The translations under genes and the position numbers were made by a program. DNA of 64,000 bases from Sinonovacula constricta. Lineage: Eukaryota > Mollusca > Bivalvia > Cardiida > Solecurtidae. Each line of letters begins with the position of its first letter. Within the stretch, counting starts at the first letter, position 1. Where the stretch lies: contig CM017572.1 of NCBI GenBank assembly GCA_007844125.1, positions 39,061,397-39,125,396 on the forward strand, given 5' to 3'. Shown one piece after another: positions 35,156 to 46,907 of this stretch. The notes below the pieces were generated by a model. It was not told the origin of the DNA and made no database searches. It saw nothing but the letters and a program-made list of their open reading frames with translations.

Positions 35156-36184
35156 CCCACGCACCAATAAATGTGAAGCCAGATAAGGCCACCTTCTTCT
35201 GATTTGCAATGCAATTAATCAACAATATTTACACACACACAGGTTAATATTGTTACTTTCTTCACGTTTTGCTGCCAAGCGTTTCCAGTCTCCAGTGATA
35301 TGATTCAACCTCAGGAAAACATGTCTCTGTTGTTGAATCGTTATTCCCACACATATCTAAGACACCGACAAGCAACTTGTAACGAGACCGCTTTGAAAAT
35401 AGCCTGATAAACCAACATTTATCTTTTCTTTTTTTCATTTTTTCCGACAGACAGGCGATTACATATGAACATAACATATAACAAATTAAACAAGCATACA
35501 AACAGGCAGCTGGTTCAAGTGAAGTCAAAACAAACATACAGAATTGTATAAGAGTAAGCATATAGCGTAGCATCGTAAAGTCTATTCATTGCCAACAGAA
35601 AAAATAACAATAATAGTTACAAATACAGTTTACAAATATGTCAAGAAAAATGCCCAAATATTGACAATAACAAAGTCTAAACTCTATGACAAAAATACAA
35701 TGTTAGTAAGGCCTTAATTCGGGATTGTATTTTCTTGAGATCAACAAAAATTCAAGCGGGTATTGTTTGTGAAAATAATACTTTCACACTTATACGTTTA
35801 GTCATTTCCTTCGCTGTCAGAATTAGACCAGGACTGTAATTTTATTTACAGTGATCTCTGAAGTCAGATATTCTCTTTCAATGTAAAACTATGCTGCTCA
35901 CATGGCGTAGTTCATGTTCTAGTTATTGCAACTGCAATATATTATTCATAAATGAATCCCGATAATGACAACATAAAGATGTACAGTTATTTGCAAACAT
36001 GTTTAATATCAGCATATATCTTCAACTAATCGATGGTTGGGTTGAATGTATCAATGATTCATGTTTTCAAGTTACGTGAATAATGCTATGTCGTAAGGCT
36101 TAGTGAGCGGAATATTTACAGGGGAATCGTTGCGCATATCTGGCGTCAAGTGATTAAGAGTTATTTACTGTAGAAACCTTTTGT
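35156..36184. other. Intron of gene B, no gene seen
   Basis: AT-rich. A 103-codon minus frame (35262-35573) lacks domains and splice context. Confidence 0.4.
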
Positions 36185-37095
36185 AAATATTTGGCCATAA
36201 ATGTGGCCTCTAACATGTTCATATGTTGTTGTTTTTCTTAGATTTGATAGTGACCTACTTTTTAACCCGACGTGACGCAAAAACAGACTCATCCAAGATT
36301 TCAGACATTGATTTCAGACTGTGACCTCTAGCATGTTCACAAGGTGTTTCTATGATTTTACCTAGTGACCCTCTTATTGACCCCATGTGACCCAGTAACA
36401 AATTTATCCAAGTTTTCATGCAGGCAAACATTCTGGCCAAGTCGCCGTCGAATAGTGTAGTTTACCATCGCCTTTCATCCATAGGCATATTGCGGGCACT
36501 TGATATTTTAATGTTTTGGTTGTCGCAGCGGGGTGTCATTTTAATCTTTTAGCTTCGCTATTGTTTTCTGATGCTTGCATATTATTTCTATTCAAACTTA
36601 CATTCTGTGAGATTAATTCAGTTAATCTAAATATTATATGATATAAAGCGCGTACTTAACTATATTGGTTTATCACGGATATATAAATGCCGCTACTTAC
36701 TAAAAATCTTCCTGCCAAGTTTAGGTAAGAATCGGCCATAAATGTGGCCTCTAAAATGTTCACGTGGGTTTATCAAACATTTGACCTAGTGACATAGACC
36801 ACACGTAAGCAAGTTAAAAACTCATCCAACAGTTCTTGCGAAGAAGAATTCTAACTAGGTTTGGTGGAAATGTGCCATTAATGTGACCTCTAAAATGTTT
36901 ATCGTATTTTTCTTACTTTTTGACCCCACGTGATCCAGTCACAAACTCGTCTGAGTTTTTATGAAGGCAAACATTCTGGAAAAGTTAAGTAAATAGTGTG
37001 CTGTAACTATGGCCCATAGCACGTTCAGAAGGTTTTTTTTCTATTATTTTACCTAGTGACCTACTGCTTGACCCAACGTGACCCAGTTTTTGTTT
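36185..37095. repeat. Decayed tandem repeat, about 110-130-bp unit
   Basis: Five or more degenerate units share AATGTGGCCTCTAAAATGTT, CACAAGGTTTTTCT, TTTACCTAGTGACC, TTGACCCCACGTGACCCAG, AACTCATCCAAG and GGCAAACATTCTGG. Repeats with this phrase set are, as I recall, common in bivalve genomes. A 61-codon minus frame across it is incidental. Confidence 0.8.
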
Positions 37096-37852
37096 TTGTT
37101 TAAAAATGTGCAAGAGGCTGCTTTCTCTGTTTTATGTATTACTACACGAGTAGGTTTGAATTGTAAAATGTTTCCTTGTTTTGTCTTTTAGAATAAAAGG
37201 CATCTTTTTGGTCAAATTACAAATATATTCACTACATACATTGGAAAATAAGTGCATAATACAAAGCGCAAGATATATATATATAACCTTTTACCGTATG
37301 AAGTTTAGGAGTTTGAATGAGCACTACTTTTACCGCCATACGACACTAAATTCAGTTCTCCGTTACTACAATTTTGTTATTCATTAATAATTGATGTCTG
37401 CATTGAAGAGCGGCGTGCATGTTTGAATGCGTTTGAAATTTGCCACTTGGTTGATGTGATAGTTATCACGTCAGTCTGTACTCGGCGGTATTTTTCTAAA
37501 TACAAGTAGGCAGATTTCGTTGTTCTTAAGGCACTTTACATTATCATATTAAATATCTATCGACATTAAATATCTATTGACACTTTCCAAAATACCGAAA
37601 ACTCCTTCCAGTGATTACTTTGATCGCTACTTTAATATTTATGATTTATGATTCCAGTTTTCATTTTTTACCTAGGCATGTATAAGTAAACAGTTAACAT
37701 AAATCAGTCATGCATACCTAGTTATATGTATTTTCCAATATAGTTATCGTAATGAACTTTTCATTTTAGAATTCTAATGTGTTTTAGTGAATAGATTAAT
37801 TTGAATAAATCACTTCTTTTTCTCCTTCTTTCCTTTCTTAAAACTTCCTTAG
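37096..37852. other. Intron of gene B up to the lectin exon
   Basis: AT-rich. The final pyrimidine-rich stretch CTTTTTCTCCTTCTTTCC and the acceptor CTTCCTTAG at 37,844-37,852 define the start of the last exon. Confidence 0.5.
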
Positions 37853-38256
37853 TTCACTGCGAATCTGGCTGGACAATGCGCAATAATCGATGCCTAAAAT
37901 TCGTGGAAACTCGACTCACCTGGGCCCAGAGTCAAACCAATTGTCAGAGCATGCAGGCAACCCTGGCCCATGTCTACAGTGTTGCGGACATTGAAAGTAT
38001 ATTGTCTGTGCTGAAGTGTATTCCGGGAAGTAGTGGATGTGAGCCTTGGTTGGGCATTCATGACATAAATTCTGAGGGGTCGTACGTTAGTGTGTCCGGA
38101 AAGCCGGTCAGCACAGAAGTGGTCAATTATCTGATGTCCGAGTATGTTACTTATCCGAATACCGATAACGCCGACTGCAGTTATCTGAGTTCACGTCACT
38201 TTACACTCGGTATGTATAACTGTACAGATGCTGATTCAAGCGTCTGTGAAAAATGA
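37853..38256 (+). CDS. Gene B terminal exon: C-type-lectin-like domain
   Basis: Phase-1 acceptor (A from the CCP exon plus TT gives Ile), then HCESGWTMRNNRCLKFVE, TWAQSQTNCQSMQATLAHVY, LKCIPGSSGCEPWLGIHDIN, SEGSYVSVSG, ADCSYLSS, MYNCTDADSSVCEK and TGA at 38254. The fold signature and cysteines match gene A's terminal exon. As there, no EPN/QPD or WND calcium motif is seen. The open frame continues 5' through the polypyrimidine tract and looks like a signal peptide there, but has no ATG; that part is intron. Together the exons found give a secreted protein of roughly 318 residues: signal, PAN, Cys module, CCP, lectin-like. Confidence 0.88.
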
Positions 38257-39391
38257 ATAGCTGTACGCATGAGTGTGTGTTTATTCTTAACTTTTTGTGT
38301 TAACTTTGCGTTGAATTAATTGTTACAATAATAATAACGTAAACATTAGAGCTCTTCGAACTTGGAAACCAGAATAGAGCATATGCCGATGAGTGCAAAA
38401 AGTAAACTCTCTAGGGGTTTGTCGTACATTTTTCTAATGTTCTGAACCATTCGGGAAATAGGCAGCCGGTAATAAATAAATGCATTCTTTGTACACCCAT
38501 TTTGTATATATAACTTTTATCTATTTTTTCTAATTATGTCGTAAAGTGTCGTAAAGTGTAGTGTACTTGCTTCTTGAAAGGTTATATGGCAATAAAATGT
38601 TTTTGTACTATCGTATGACATATATTCACAAATAAAACTTACCAAAATCTACCCTTATCTAACAACATCAACAGGGACTAAAGTAGTTTTAATAATCGCT
38701 ACTTTCTAGACTGTTGATTTCCTTAGAATTGTGTGTTAATATGTTGATATGAAGCGCACCGCTTATACATTGTAGTATGTAATGCTCATAGAATGTTGCA
38801 TATGGAGAAACTGAGTCTATTATGAGAACGTTCAGGCCCCTTACACTAGGCGCCCTCATTCTGCAAACGGCATTCTAGTTTTGGGACTGTGTCACTTTCT
38901 CGAAAGATGACTTTCACAGGTACGATCGTTGACTACCCACGGTAAGTAAATACTTTTTACAAGTAATGCGTGTACAGAAAAATGTTTGTCGAAAAGAACA
39001 GACACAACAGTTGTTTCAAGGCATGCTTCAAATGTTAAAATTAGAAACGTTATCTGTTTAAACTAGATCTTAAAGTGATTATCTTGTGTAATGCAGATAT
39101 GCATTACTTCAGACCTATGAATTAACAGACCCGAGTAGGAATATCCCCCCGTTACTAGAGGAAAGGGTCGAAACGGGGCGTGAACATATTACGTATTACA
39201 ACGTGTTGTCCACTGACTATGCATTATCTACCAGGCTGAGATATTTGCGATATCCCGCGCGTGGCCTCACTGCCTTCTACCAGGATAATAATGACAGACA
39301 TCATTCGTATCTTCTTAGCATCTTAGTCTGAAGTTAGGGCACTCGTTCGGAAAAGAATGGCGCACTCCGGACTTTTATAATCAGATAACAT
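38257..39391. other. 3' flank of gene B, no gene seen
   Basis: AATAAA-type signals occur near 38,590 and 38,630. A weak tRNA-like pattern on the minus strand (39,150-39,265; CAGCCTGGTAGATAATGC, then GTTTCGACCC) may be a decayed SINE. Confidence 0.35.
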
Positions 39392-41045
39392 GGAGGTAGT
39401 GTTGACGAAATAAGTAACTGCAAGTTAAAGTGTATTATGGCTGCGTCCGGTAGCACTGAGTTTTTATTTTAGACTTAATTTTAAAAATAAAATGAAATCA
39501 TATATAAATAATATTATGTTAAATAAAATAGTTTCTTTTATCGAATGTTAGTGAAAGTAACTTTGTCCCAATTTTAAACTATCGTTTTGCAGCTGGAGAC
39601 TTGCCTGCTTTCCAATGCGTTGACACTTGATTTGCCACGGAATACTTTTTATCATGTTTGCACACCTTTAATCGCTGACTCGGTTAAATTTACACCGCCC
39701 AAACAGTGCTTTTCAGCGGTTTGAATTTCGGTGTAGCTGTCAAACTTCTATTCTAACCTGCTTAAGGTAAGAGGGGCCTAAAAGAAGCTATTAAGAATCA
39801 TAAACTAAGCATGTCCATAGTGATAAATATCATATATCAGATATAAAAATGAAATATGAAAGAATTTCACCGTCATGTTTTGGAAAAAATCACATTTGAA
39901 TAGGGTGACCCCCTCGCCTTGTCCCATGACCATTTTTTACAAGTGGTTATTGCTTAAAAGTCTAATTTGGGGGTTCAAAACTACAATATATTTTAGCATC
40001 AGTGGTGTAACTTTATAAGCATATCCCTACACATTAAAAAGAACCCATTTATATTGTTCAAGTACAAACATTTGATGATTTTAGACTGAAAAGGGCATCT
40101 ATACCCCCTCGGAAAATTTCATTGAGACAGAAACATACACAAACTTTCAGAGTTTCTAAATATTTTAATTATACCAGTATATTTATAAAATGCATATCAA
40201 AATTTGCTATATACATATACCAATCACATAACAAATAATTACAGACTTTCACCGTTTAGTTTTTGAAATGTTAGCTTTAAAATTGTCATATTCCATGTTT
40301 TTCTTAACAAAACAACAACAACAACAAACCTGTAAAAAAAGATTTTCTGTCACAATTTTGCACAATACCTTTATGTTTCACAAAGATCTTTTACAGATTT
40401 GATTAAAATTGACTTCTGAATGTGTATCTGTTTACAATAGAACTTAAATTGTGGATTTTAATGTTTTCCGTTTCACATATCGACCTCTGCTGTCACTCGG
40501 AACTCCTCGGGTAATTCCGTCCTCTACATAATCCGAATATATCCGAAGCTTGCCGGAGATCGCCGAGTAGGTACGATTGCTCTGCTGTCTCTGTCCGCCA
40601 TTTTGGTATTTTCCGAAAATATAACGTCACGCTTTGGGATCCCATTTTTTGGTAAATATTTTTTTATTTAAAAGAATATAAGATATTTTTTGTTGAAATT
40701 ATTACTTGTTTGAACAAAATTTTTTATCAATATTTGCAAGATACATAAAAAATAATGATTAAAAATGTTTGCTACGATCAAATCCGATTAGTTCCGGAGA
40801 ACGTGTCGGATACTGCCGAGGGCATTTACGAACTCGATGTCGCCAAACATCGCCGTTTCAGACAGCATTGGCTAATTAGGCCCCTCTTACCTTAAAAATT
40901 CTGACATAGGGTCAGGCCTGCCGATATCAAAACGACTCGCATTGGTCTCGCAAAGTTCCCGATGTCATCATAGGAAACAACGAATTACTCAACGAAACAG
41001 GAAACGCATATATTAACCAACGCTCTATACAGGCAGTGTGAGCAA
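39392..41045. repeat. Diverged single copy of the array sub-repeat, split by a transposon
   Basis: 39,392-39,761 and 40,896-41,045 together match the sub-repeat found at 42,270-42,780 and again at 43,500-43,890: AGTGTTGACG, CGTCCGGTAG, CAGCTGGAGACTTGCCTGCT, TTCCAATGCGTTGACACTTG, TCTGACCT, AGGGTCAGG, GATATCAAAACGACT, CCCGATGTCAT, AAACGCATAT and TTAACCAACG. Both parts are in order and in the same orientation. Confidence 0.85.
39766..40891. mobile_element. MITE M1, 1,126 bp, TTAA target duplication
   Basis: The left end GGTAAGAGGGGCCTAA and the right end TTAGGCCCCTCTTACC are perfect 16-bp inverted repeats. TTAA flanks both sides (39762-39765 and 40892-40895). Related sub-repeats at 42,637 and 49,957 carry an uninterrupted CGTTAAAAATGCTGG at the same point, that is, the empty site with one TTAA. 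There is no coding capacity, so it is non-autonomous. TTAA use is typical of piggyBac-type elements; the superfamily assignment is inference. Confidence 0.88.
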
Positions 41046-41590
41046 ATATCTGCTTATGTACGTCTGTTTCTTATGATTGAAATGTTGTTGTTTTTTCAAT
41101 AAGTATCGTATAATAGAAGCATTCAAGCAGTGGATCAGTTGGATGAATCGACTACTCGCTGACCACCTTGTCTTATAGGTAGTATCATACTGTTTAATTA
41201 TATCAATAACATGTAATAACTGACTCTTACTTTAGGGAAAATATCAACATTGCCTCATACTTTAATCTAAGTAAAGGCGATTTGAGCACTGGGTATATTG
41301 TTAGATAGCACAAATAGACAAAAGACTCACGCTTTTTCCAAATCTTTAAAAAAAATCACGAAATCGGTCTCCTCTAAAAATAGATATTGACGTCAGGAGT
41401 GGATTGCCCGGATGACGATATAACGTGATCTCAAAAGTAAGTCGTCGCGCAGTTTTCTTACAGTAAAAATAACAATCTGCAGCGTGCAGGAAATAGCTGT
41501 GTCCAATGACGAGTGGGGATTTATGTTTGACTGCTCATACAGATCTAGGGCATCAGTGAACAGCATTTTGCAGGATCTTTACAGGTAACA

Positions 41591-41603
41591 TTTTTTTTTT
41601 TTT

Positions 41604-41634
<31 letters not shown>

Positions 41635-41636
41635 GG
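41591..41636. repeat. T23-G23 homopolymer junction
   Basis: 23 T directly followed by 23 G. Run lengths may be unreliable. The G run could form quadruplexes. Confidence 0.85.
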
Positions 41637-41649
41637 TATCGGGGAAGTG

Positions 41650-42030
41650 GCTTGATCAAACTGTCGGGACCTTTAACATTTGTGCAACTTTTGTTAATAG
41701 GAATTCATAGGAACTTTACCTTGTTAATTATAACAAGTATGGATTGCAGTAAACTTTACTTGTTCGTTAAAACGATTTAAAAGATAATTAATTGTGCAGT
41801 GGTGATCACAATATGTAGATCTACTGAATATGACCAACTGTAGAAATTTAGAAGCTAGTTTCACAAATTAATTTAACTGCTTTTTAATAATATATGAAGG
41901 CAATAACATAACCAAGCATTGACTGAAAATGGCGGGCAACTTTTTTCTAATTTGGCGGGATTTTTTTATAAACTATGATCTTACGTGGGGTTTTCTATTA
42001 TAAACGTTATTCAATGCATCGTCAACATGT
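41650..42030. repeat. Diverged left edge of the array
   Basis: Matches 43,905-44,240 within unit 1: AACTTTTGTTAATAGGA, TTGTTAATTATA, GGATTGCAGTAAACTTTA, AAGATAATTAATTGTGCA, AATATGTAGATC, TATATGAAGGCAATAAC and TGGGGTTTTCTAT, with more substitutions than between the large units. Confidence 0.8.
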
Positions 42031-43156
42031 AAAAGATTTAAATGTCCACATCCACAAAAATCAATATTACCATACTGTGATGTGGTTTTGTTTTTCTTAC
42101 ACAAACACTGGGTTCATTGGTCAAAGCATTTAAAATTAGTTTAATGGTAGTAGATTTTAGTTTCCCACGACTGGTTAACTCGGTAAAGCTCAACACTGCA
42201 AAGTTAGAATATCAAGTATCTTATGTATTTCGGTGCGACAGGTACTTGAGATAAATGACCAGATCGGATCACAGGGATGTAATGTTGACGGAATAAATAA
42301 CTTGGAGTAAATTTTAAACTTAATGTATTATGGCCGCGTCCGGTAGGACTGGGATTTTAGATCTAATTTTAAAAAAGAAATGCAATCATATAGAAAGTAT
42401 ATTATATTTAATAAAATAGTTTCTATTATCGGATGTGAGCGACCGTTTTGTAACGTTTGTCCCAATGTATAATCTATTGCAGCTGGACACTTGCCTGCTT
42501 TCCAATGCGTTGACACTTGATTTACCACGGATATAATTTTGACCATTTTTGCACACAGGGTTAAATTTTCAACGCCCAAAAGCGTTTTATCAGCGCTTTG
42601 ATTTTTGTTGTAGCTGTCGAACATCAATTCTGACCTCGTTAAAAATGCTGGCGTAGGGTCAGGAAAGATGATATCAAAACGACTGCATTGGTAAAAATTC
42701 CCGATGTCATTTAAAGAACTAAAGAAGTACTCAATGAAACAAAAAACGCATATCTTAACCAACGATCTATACACGGAGTGTGTGCAAAGAATATGCTTAT
42801 TAAGTCGGCATCACCGCTCTGGCACGATTTCTGTAAAGAAAAGTAACATCAAAAATAGCATGTTTATTATGTTCATGTAAATTTAACTGTTTGCATCCTA
42901 TTACTGATATTCTATCTAAAATCCGTATTGGCATAATGTGCTGTTATCGTGCTTTTCGCAAGCTAATACAAAGTTAATTGGTTGCCTTGAACAAGTCAAA
43001 GCATTCAAAATTAGTTTAATGGTAGTGGTTTCAATTTTCCACGACTGGTTAACTCGGTAAAGTTCAACACTGCAAAGTTAGAATATCAAGTATCTTATGT
43101 ATTTCGGTGCGACAGGTAATTGAGATAAAGCACCAGAACTGATCACAGGGATGTAG

Positions 43157-43479
43157 TTTGTTTGTTTGTTTATTGGGTTTATCATCCCATCAACAGTGTT
43201 TCAGTTATCTGGAGACGATGTCCACTTGAAGCAGATATAGTGCTGCCTTTACTGTGTATAACATGCCGTGAACGCCTGGCATGATACCACACCCAGTCAC
43301 ATTATCCTGACACTGGGCCAACCAGTCATGGAAAATACCTTATTTTTGCTTGGGCGTTAGCAAGGAAGCTATACCACTACCATTTTAACGACTATTTTAT
43401 GTCGCGGCACGGCATCGAAACCGGGGTCTCCCGTACATAGAGGCGACGCTCTACCGATTGCGCTACCAGGTCCGGTCCC
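43157..43479 (-). repeat. S1 SINE in unit 1
   Basis: The minus strand reads GGACCGGACCTGGTAGCGCA, ATCGGTAGAGCG (A box) and CCCCGGTTTCGATGCC (B box), the S1 body, and a tail TGGGATGATAAACCCAATAA with AAAC repeats. Flanks TGTAGT (left) and TTGTAGTG (right) suggest a short target duplication; sub-repeat copy c keeps an uninterrupted GATGTAGTGTTGACGG. Confidence 0.85.
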
Positions 43480-44545
43480 AAGACATCCGGTCATGGTTGT
43501 AGTGTTGACGGAATAAATAACTGGGAGTTAATTTTAAACTAAGTGTACTGCGGCCTCGTCCGGTAGAACTGAGTATTTATTTTCGATCTAATTTTACTTT
43601 ATAGCAATCATATAGAAAGTAAAGTATGTTTAATAAAATTGTTTCTATTATCTGATGTTAGTGAAAGCGTTGTCACTTTTGTCCCAATGTGTAATCTATT
43701 CATTTTGCAGCTGAAGACTTGCCTGCCTTCAAATGCGTTTACACTTGATTGACCAAGGAATACTTTTGACCATTATTGCACACATTTAATCGCTTACAGG
43801 GTTTAACTTACACCGCCTAAACAGCGCTTTTCAGCGCTTTGATTTTCGGTATATCTGTCGAACCTCTATTCTGACCTGCTTAGAATTGCTGGCGTTAAAT
43901 TTTAACCTTGTGGAACTTTTGTTAATAGGACTTTTTTATGAATTTAATCTTGTTAATTATAGCAAGTACGGATTGCAGTAAACTTTATGTGTTCGTTAAA
44001 ATGAGATAAAAGATAATTAATTGTGCAATTAGGTCAAATAAACAATATGTAGATCGACTGAACATGACCAGCTACGGATATTTAGAAGGTAGTTTCACAG
44101 ATAAATTTAACTGCCTTTTAAAAATATATGAAGGCAATAACCTAACCAAGTATTGGCAGAACTTGGCAGGCAGTTTTCTTTCTAATTTGCCGGGATTCTT
44201 CATAAAATATGATTTTTGGTGGGGTTTTCTATTTTAAACTGTAATCAATAAACTGTTATATACGTCAGCATGTATTATGTAGACATTAAACAATAAATTG
44301 ATATTTACCCTTTATTTAAAATAACACATCCGTGCACGTACAGAGGCGTTATGACATTTGAAAACATTTATACAATGATGATGCAGTCGCTATAATGATG
44401 ACGAGATATTGTTTGTGAAGGATAGTCTTAGACAAATATCTGAGTAAAACAACAGGCGCACTCAAGTCAGCAAGGGCAACCCCGGGTAAAAGTTGCATCT
44501 AAATGTGTTTACAATCACCAGATGTTAGGTAATGGAATCTGTAAG

Positions 44546-44969
44546 ATGGAATCCGACGGCTTGGACCAGGTCATTGTCTCAAACAACGATATAAATGATT
44601 GTTACCAGCAAAGATGCCGCGAAATGATGTTTATTTATGTCCTTCACCTATGTGAACATTGAACATGAAGCTGCGCCGTTGGCTATAATTAAACTTAAAC
44701 TAAGAAAACCACCTGATTGGTTAATTTTGAGATCACTTTATCTAACCATCCTAAAAATCCGTTTTGCGTCATTATGTGTATTTAGCCAATATCCTCATCG
44801 TCTTTATTTATAGATTTGGAAAGAATGAACATTTCGTAAAAGTTTTTATGTTGTGTTCAAAAACATTTAAAATAAAATAAAACATGAGTTTACGCAGAAA
44901 TTATTCCCCCAAAACAGGTGTAATGTTTGTCAATTGTACTTGATGTAAGCAAACTATCGGATAAGACCT
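44546..44969. mobile_element. Degenerate M2 MITE in unit 1
   Basis: Left end GATGGAATCCGACGGC, right end CTATCGGATAAGACCT followed by TTAA. Body phrases CGCGAAATGATGTTTAT, TTGGCTATAATTAAAC and TTTATTTATAGATTTGG. Counterparts in units 2 and 3 near 52,256-52,680 and 59,966-60,390. Confidence 0.6.
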
Positions 44970-45854
44970 TTAAGAAGTAATACGTCGGCAGCACCGCTCT
45001 GGTACGATTTGTGTAGAAACAAATAACATCTAAATTATGTACATGTAAAATTTAAATGTCCACATCCACAAAAATCAATATTACCATAATGTGCTGTTTA
45101 ACGCTGTTTGTTAAACATTGAGTTTATTGGTTGCCTTGAACAAGTCATGGCGCTCAAAATTAGTTTATTGGTAGTGGAATTCTTTTTCCACGACTGGTTA
45201 GCTCGGTGAAGCTCAACACTGTAAAGTTAGAATATAAAGTATCTTATGTATTTCGGTGCGACAGGTATTTGAAATAAATAACCAGATGTAGTGTTGACGG
45301 AATAAATAGCTGGGAGTTAATTTTAAACTTAGAGTGGCCGCGTCCGGTAGGACTGAGATTTTAGATCTAATTTTAAAAAGAAATTCAATCATATAGAAAG
45401 GATATTATATTTAAAATAATAGTTTATATTATCGGATGTTAGCGACCGTTTTGTAACTTTTCTCCCAATGTATAATCTATTGCAGCTGGACACTTGCCTG
45501 CTTTCCAGTGCGTTGACATTTGTGTTCATTCTCATATAGGTAGTTAGGGCTGCTTCACGGTTCTTTCTTCAATACTAAACTACTTCGCAGTTATCTCCCT
45601 TATATTCGAATCTTGAGGATTCCTCTGCTGGGTGTGTTTTCAATGGCTCTTCTAGACCTGTTGCATATATAATTTAAATTCTGTTTAATTTATCATTTGT
45701 AGCAGAATTCAAAAAAAATCTGCAAAGACCCATAAAATCTTGGTATATAAACAGTAAGTCAACATGTTTTATTAAGACATAGAAAATAAAGTGATATGTA
45801 TCCTATATTTCATATAACAAATGCGTGCACGCACAGTAGCGTTGTGACATTTAA

Positions 45855-46351
45855 AGGTGGTATCCGACAGGTTGAAACAAAGATTATTTTCTCAAATAAT
45901 CAAGTAAGTCACTGTTACCTGAAAAGGGCCTGCAAAATGCTGTTCATTTATGTCTAAGCTATGTCTGAACAGTGCAGCATAATCCCTACTTTTCACTGCA
46001 AACAAGTATTTTCTATCTGAGCCACGCTGCAAAGATAGCTATTTTTGAACTAAGAAGACCACGAGACAACTGACATTTGAGACTACGTTTTATCTTTATC
46101 CATGTAGTCCGCACTGACGTTGATATCTGATTTAAAAGAGAACACTATCGTGCGTATAAATAGATTAGGAAAGACAGAAGATTTGAGTATTTTATCGCAA
46201 TGTGTAGTGTCTAACAATATGGTTAGTGTTCGAAATTGTATTTACTTAGACTATAGTATGAGTTAATACAGATATTATGCCTAAATCCTTCAAAACAGTG
46301 CTGAAATATTGTTATGTGCATTTTATATAGGAAAAGTGTCAGATATCACCT
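45855..46351. mobile_element. Complete M2 MITE in unit 1 (497 bp)
   Basis: Left AGGTGGTATCCGACAG and right TGTCAGATATCACCT are inverted ends with two mismatches; TTAA lies immediately outside both (45851-45854 and 46352-46355). No coding capacity. Best preserved member of the family. Confidence 0.82.
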
Positions 46352-46477
46352 TTAAATAACATTTATACAAAAACGATGAAGTCGCTATAGTCCTGTTTAG
46401 TAACCCTTGTCATCTCCCTTGTTAGAGTTATCGTTCGTTTTTCGTACAACTTCCGGTAGGCAAACAATCAAAACAAG

Positions 46478-46741
46478 ATGGCCTCTGAAAACAATGAAAT
46501 CGGTGATCTGTGCAAATTTTCAAAACTATCAGTGCGTGAACTTAAAAACTTTCTTAGATAAAGAGGGGCGCATGTATCAGAGAATCGTCCGGAACTTAAT
46601 ATACCCGCTAGAGGGATAGAAAAGCTTGTTGTATGGACATTAAGTAAAATTAAATTGGACGACGAACAAGACAGCATCAAACGCGAAGGAGAGTTGTTTG
46701 TAACGCCCTTTGGAGAGAATTTTTCTATCTTGGCAATCTAG
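46478..46741 (+). pseudogene. SAP-like domain remnant in T1, unit 1
   Basis: The ATG at 46478 opens MASENNEIGDLCKFSKLSVR, then ELKNFLR, an in-frame TAA (codon 28), then RGAHVSENRPEL, ARGIEKLVVWTLSKIKLDD and TAG at 46739. L-SVRELK-FL-RG-S-N-RPEL is the pattern of the SAP motif, a helix-turn-helix-like DNA-binding module of nuclear and transposon proteins. The stop replaces what is probably a Gln or Arg codon. Dead as it stands. The minus-strand frame over it is a shadow. Confidence 0.6.
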
Positions 46742-46907
46742 GACTATTGTCAGCATCTTGAAACCAAAATAAAATGTAATTAAGTATATTTTCACAACAG
46801 TCTATGATAATTATTTTATTTTCTATTACTTTAACCAGGTAAAATTAATATCAACTACTGTATTAGCTGCTGCAGCTGCAACAGTATATTTTTATACAAC
46901 TCTTCAA

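Noticed and set aside
37801..37852. Apparent signal peptide in front of gene B's lectin exon
   Set aside because: No ATG; the hydrophobic reading is the polypyrimidine tract before the acceptor. Joining in phase 1 to the CCP exon is better supported.
42328..42774. 148-codon minus-strand frame in unit 1
   Set aside because: Broken to 83 codons in units 2 and 3, absent in the related sub-repeats, and no domain. Not a gene.
46407..46680. 70-codon frames on both strands repeated in each unit
   Set aside because: They are alternative frames of the SAP-like remnant; the ATG at 46478 frame carries the recognisable motif.
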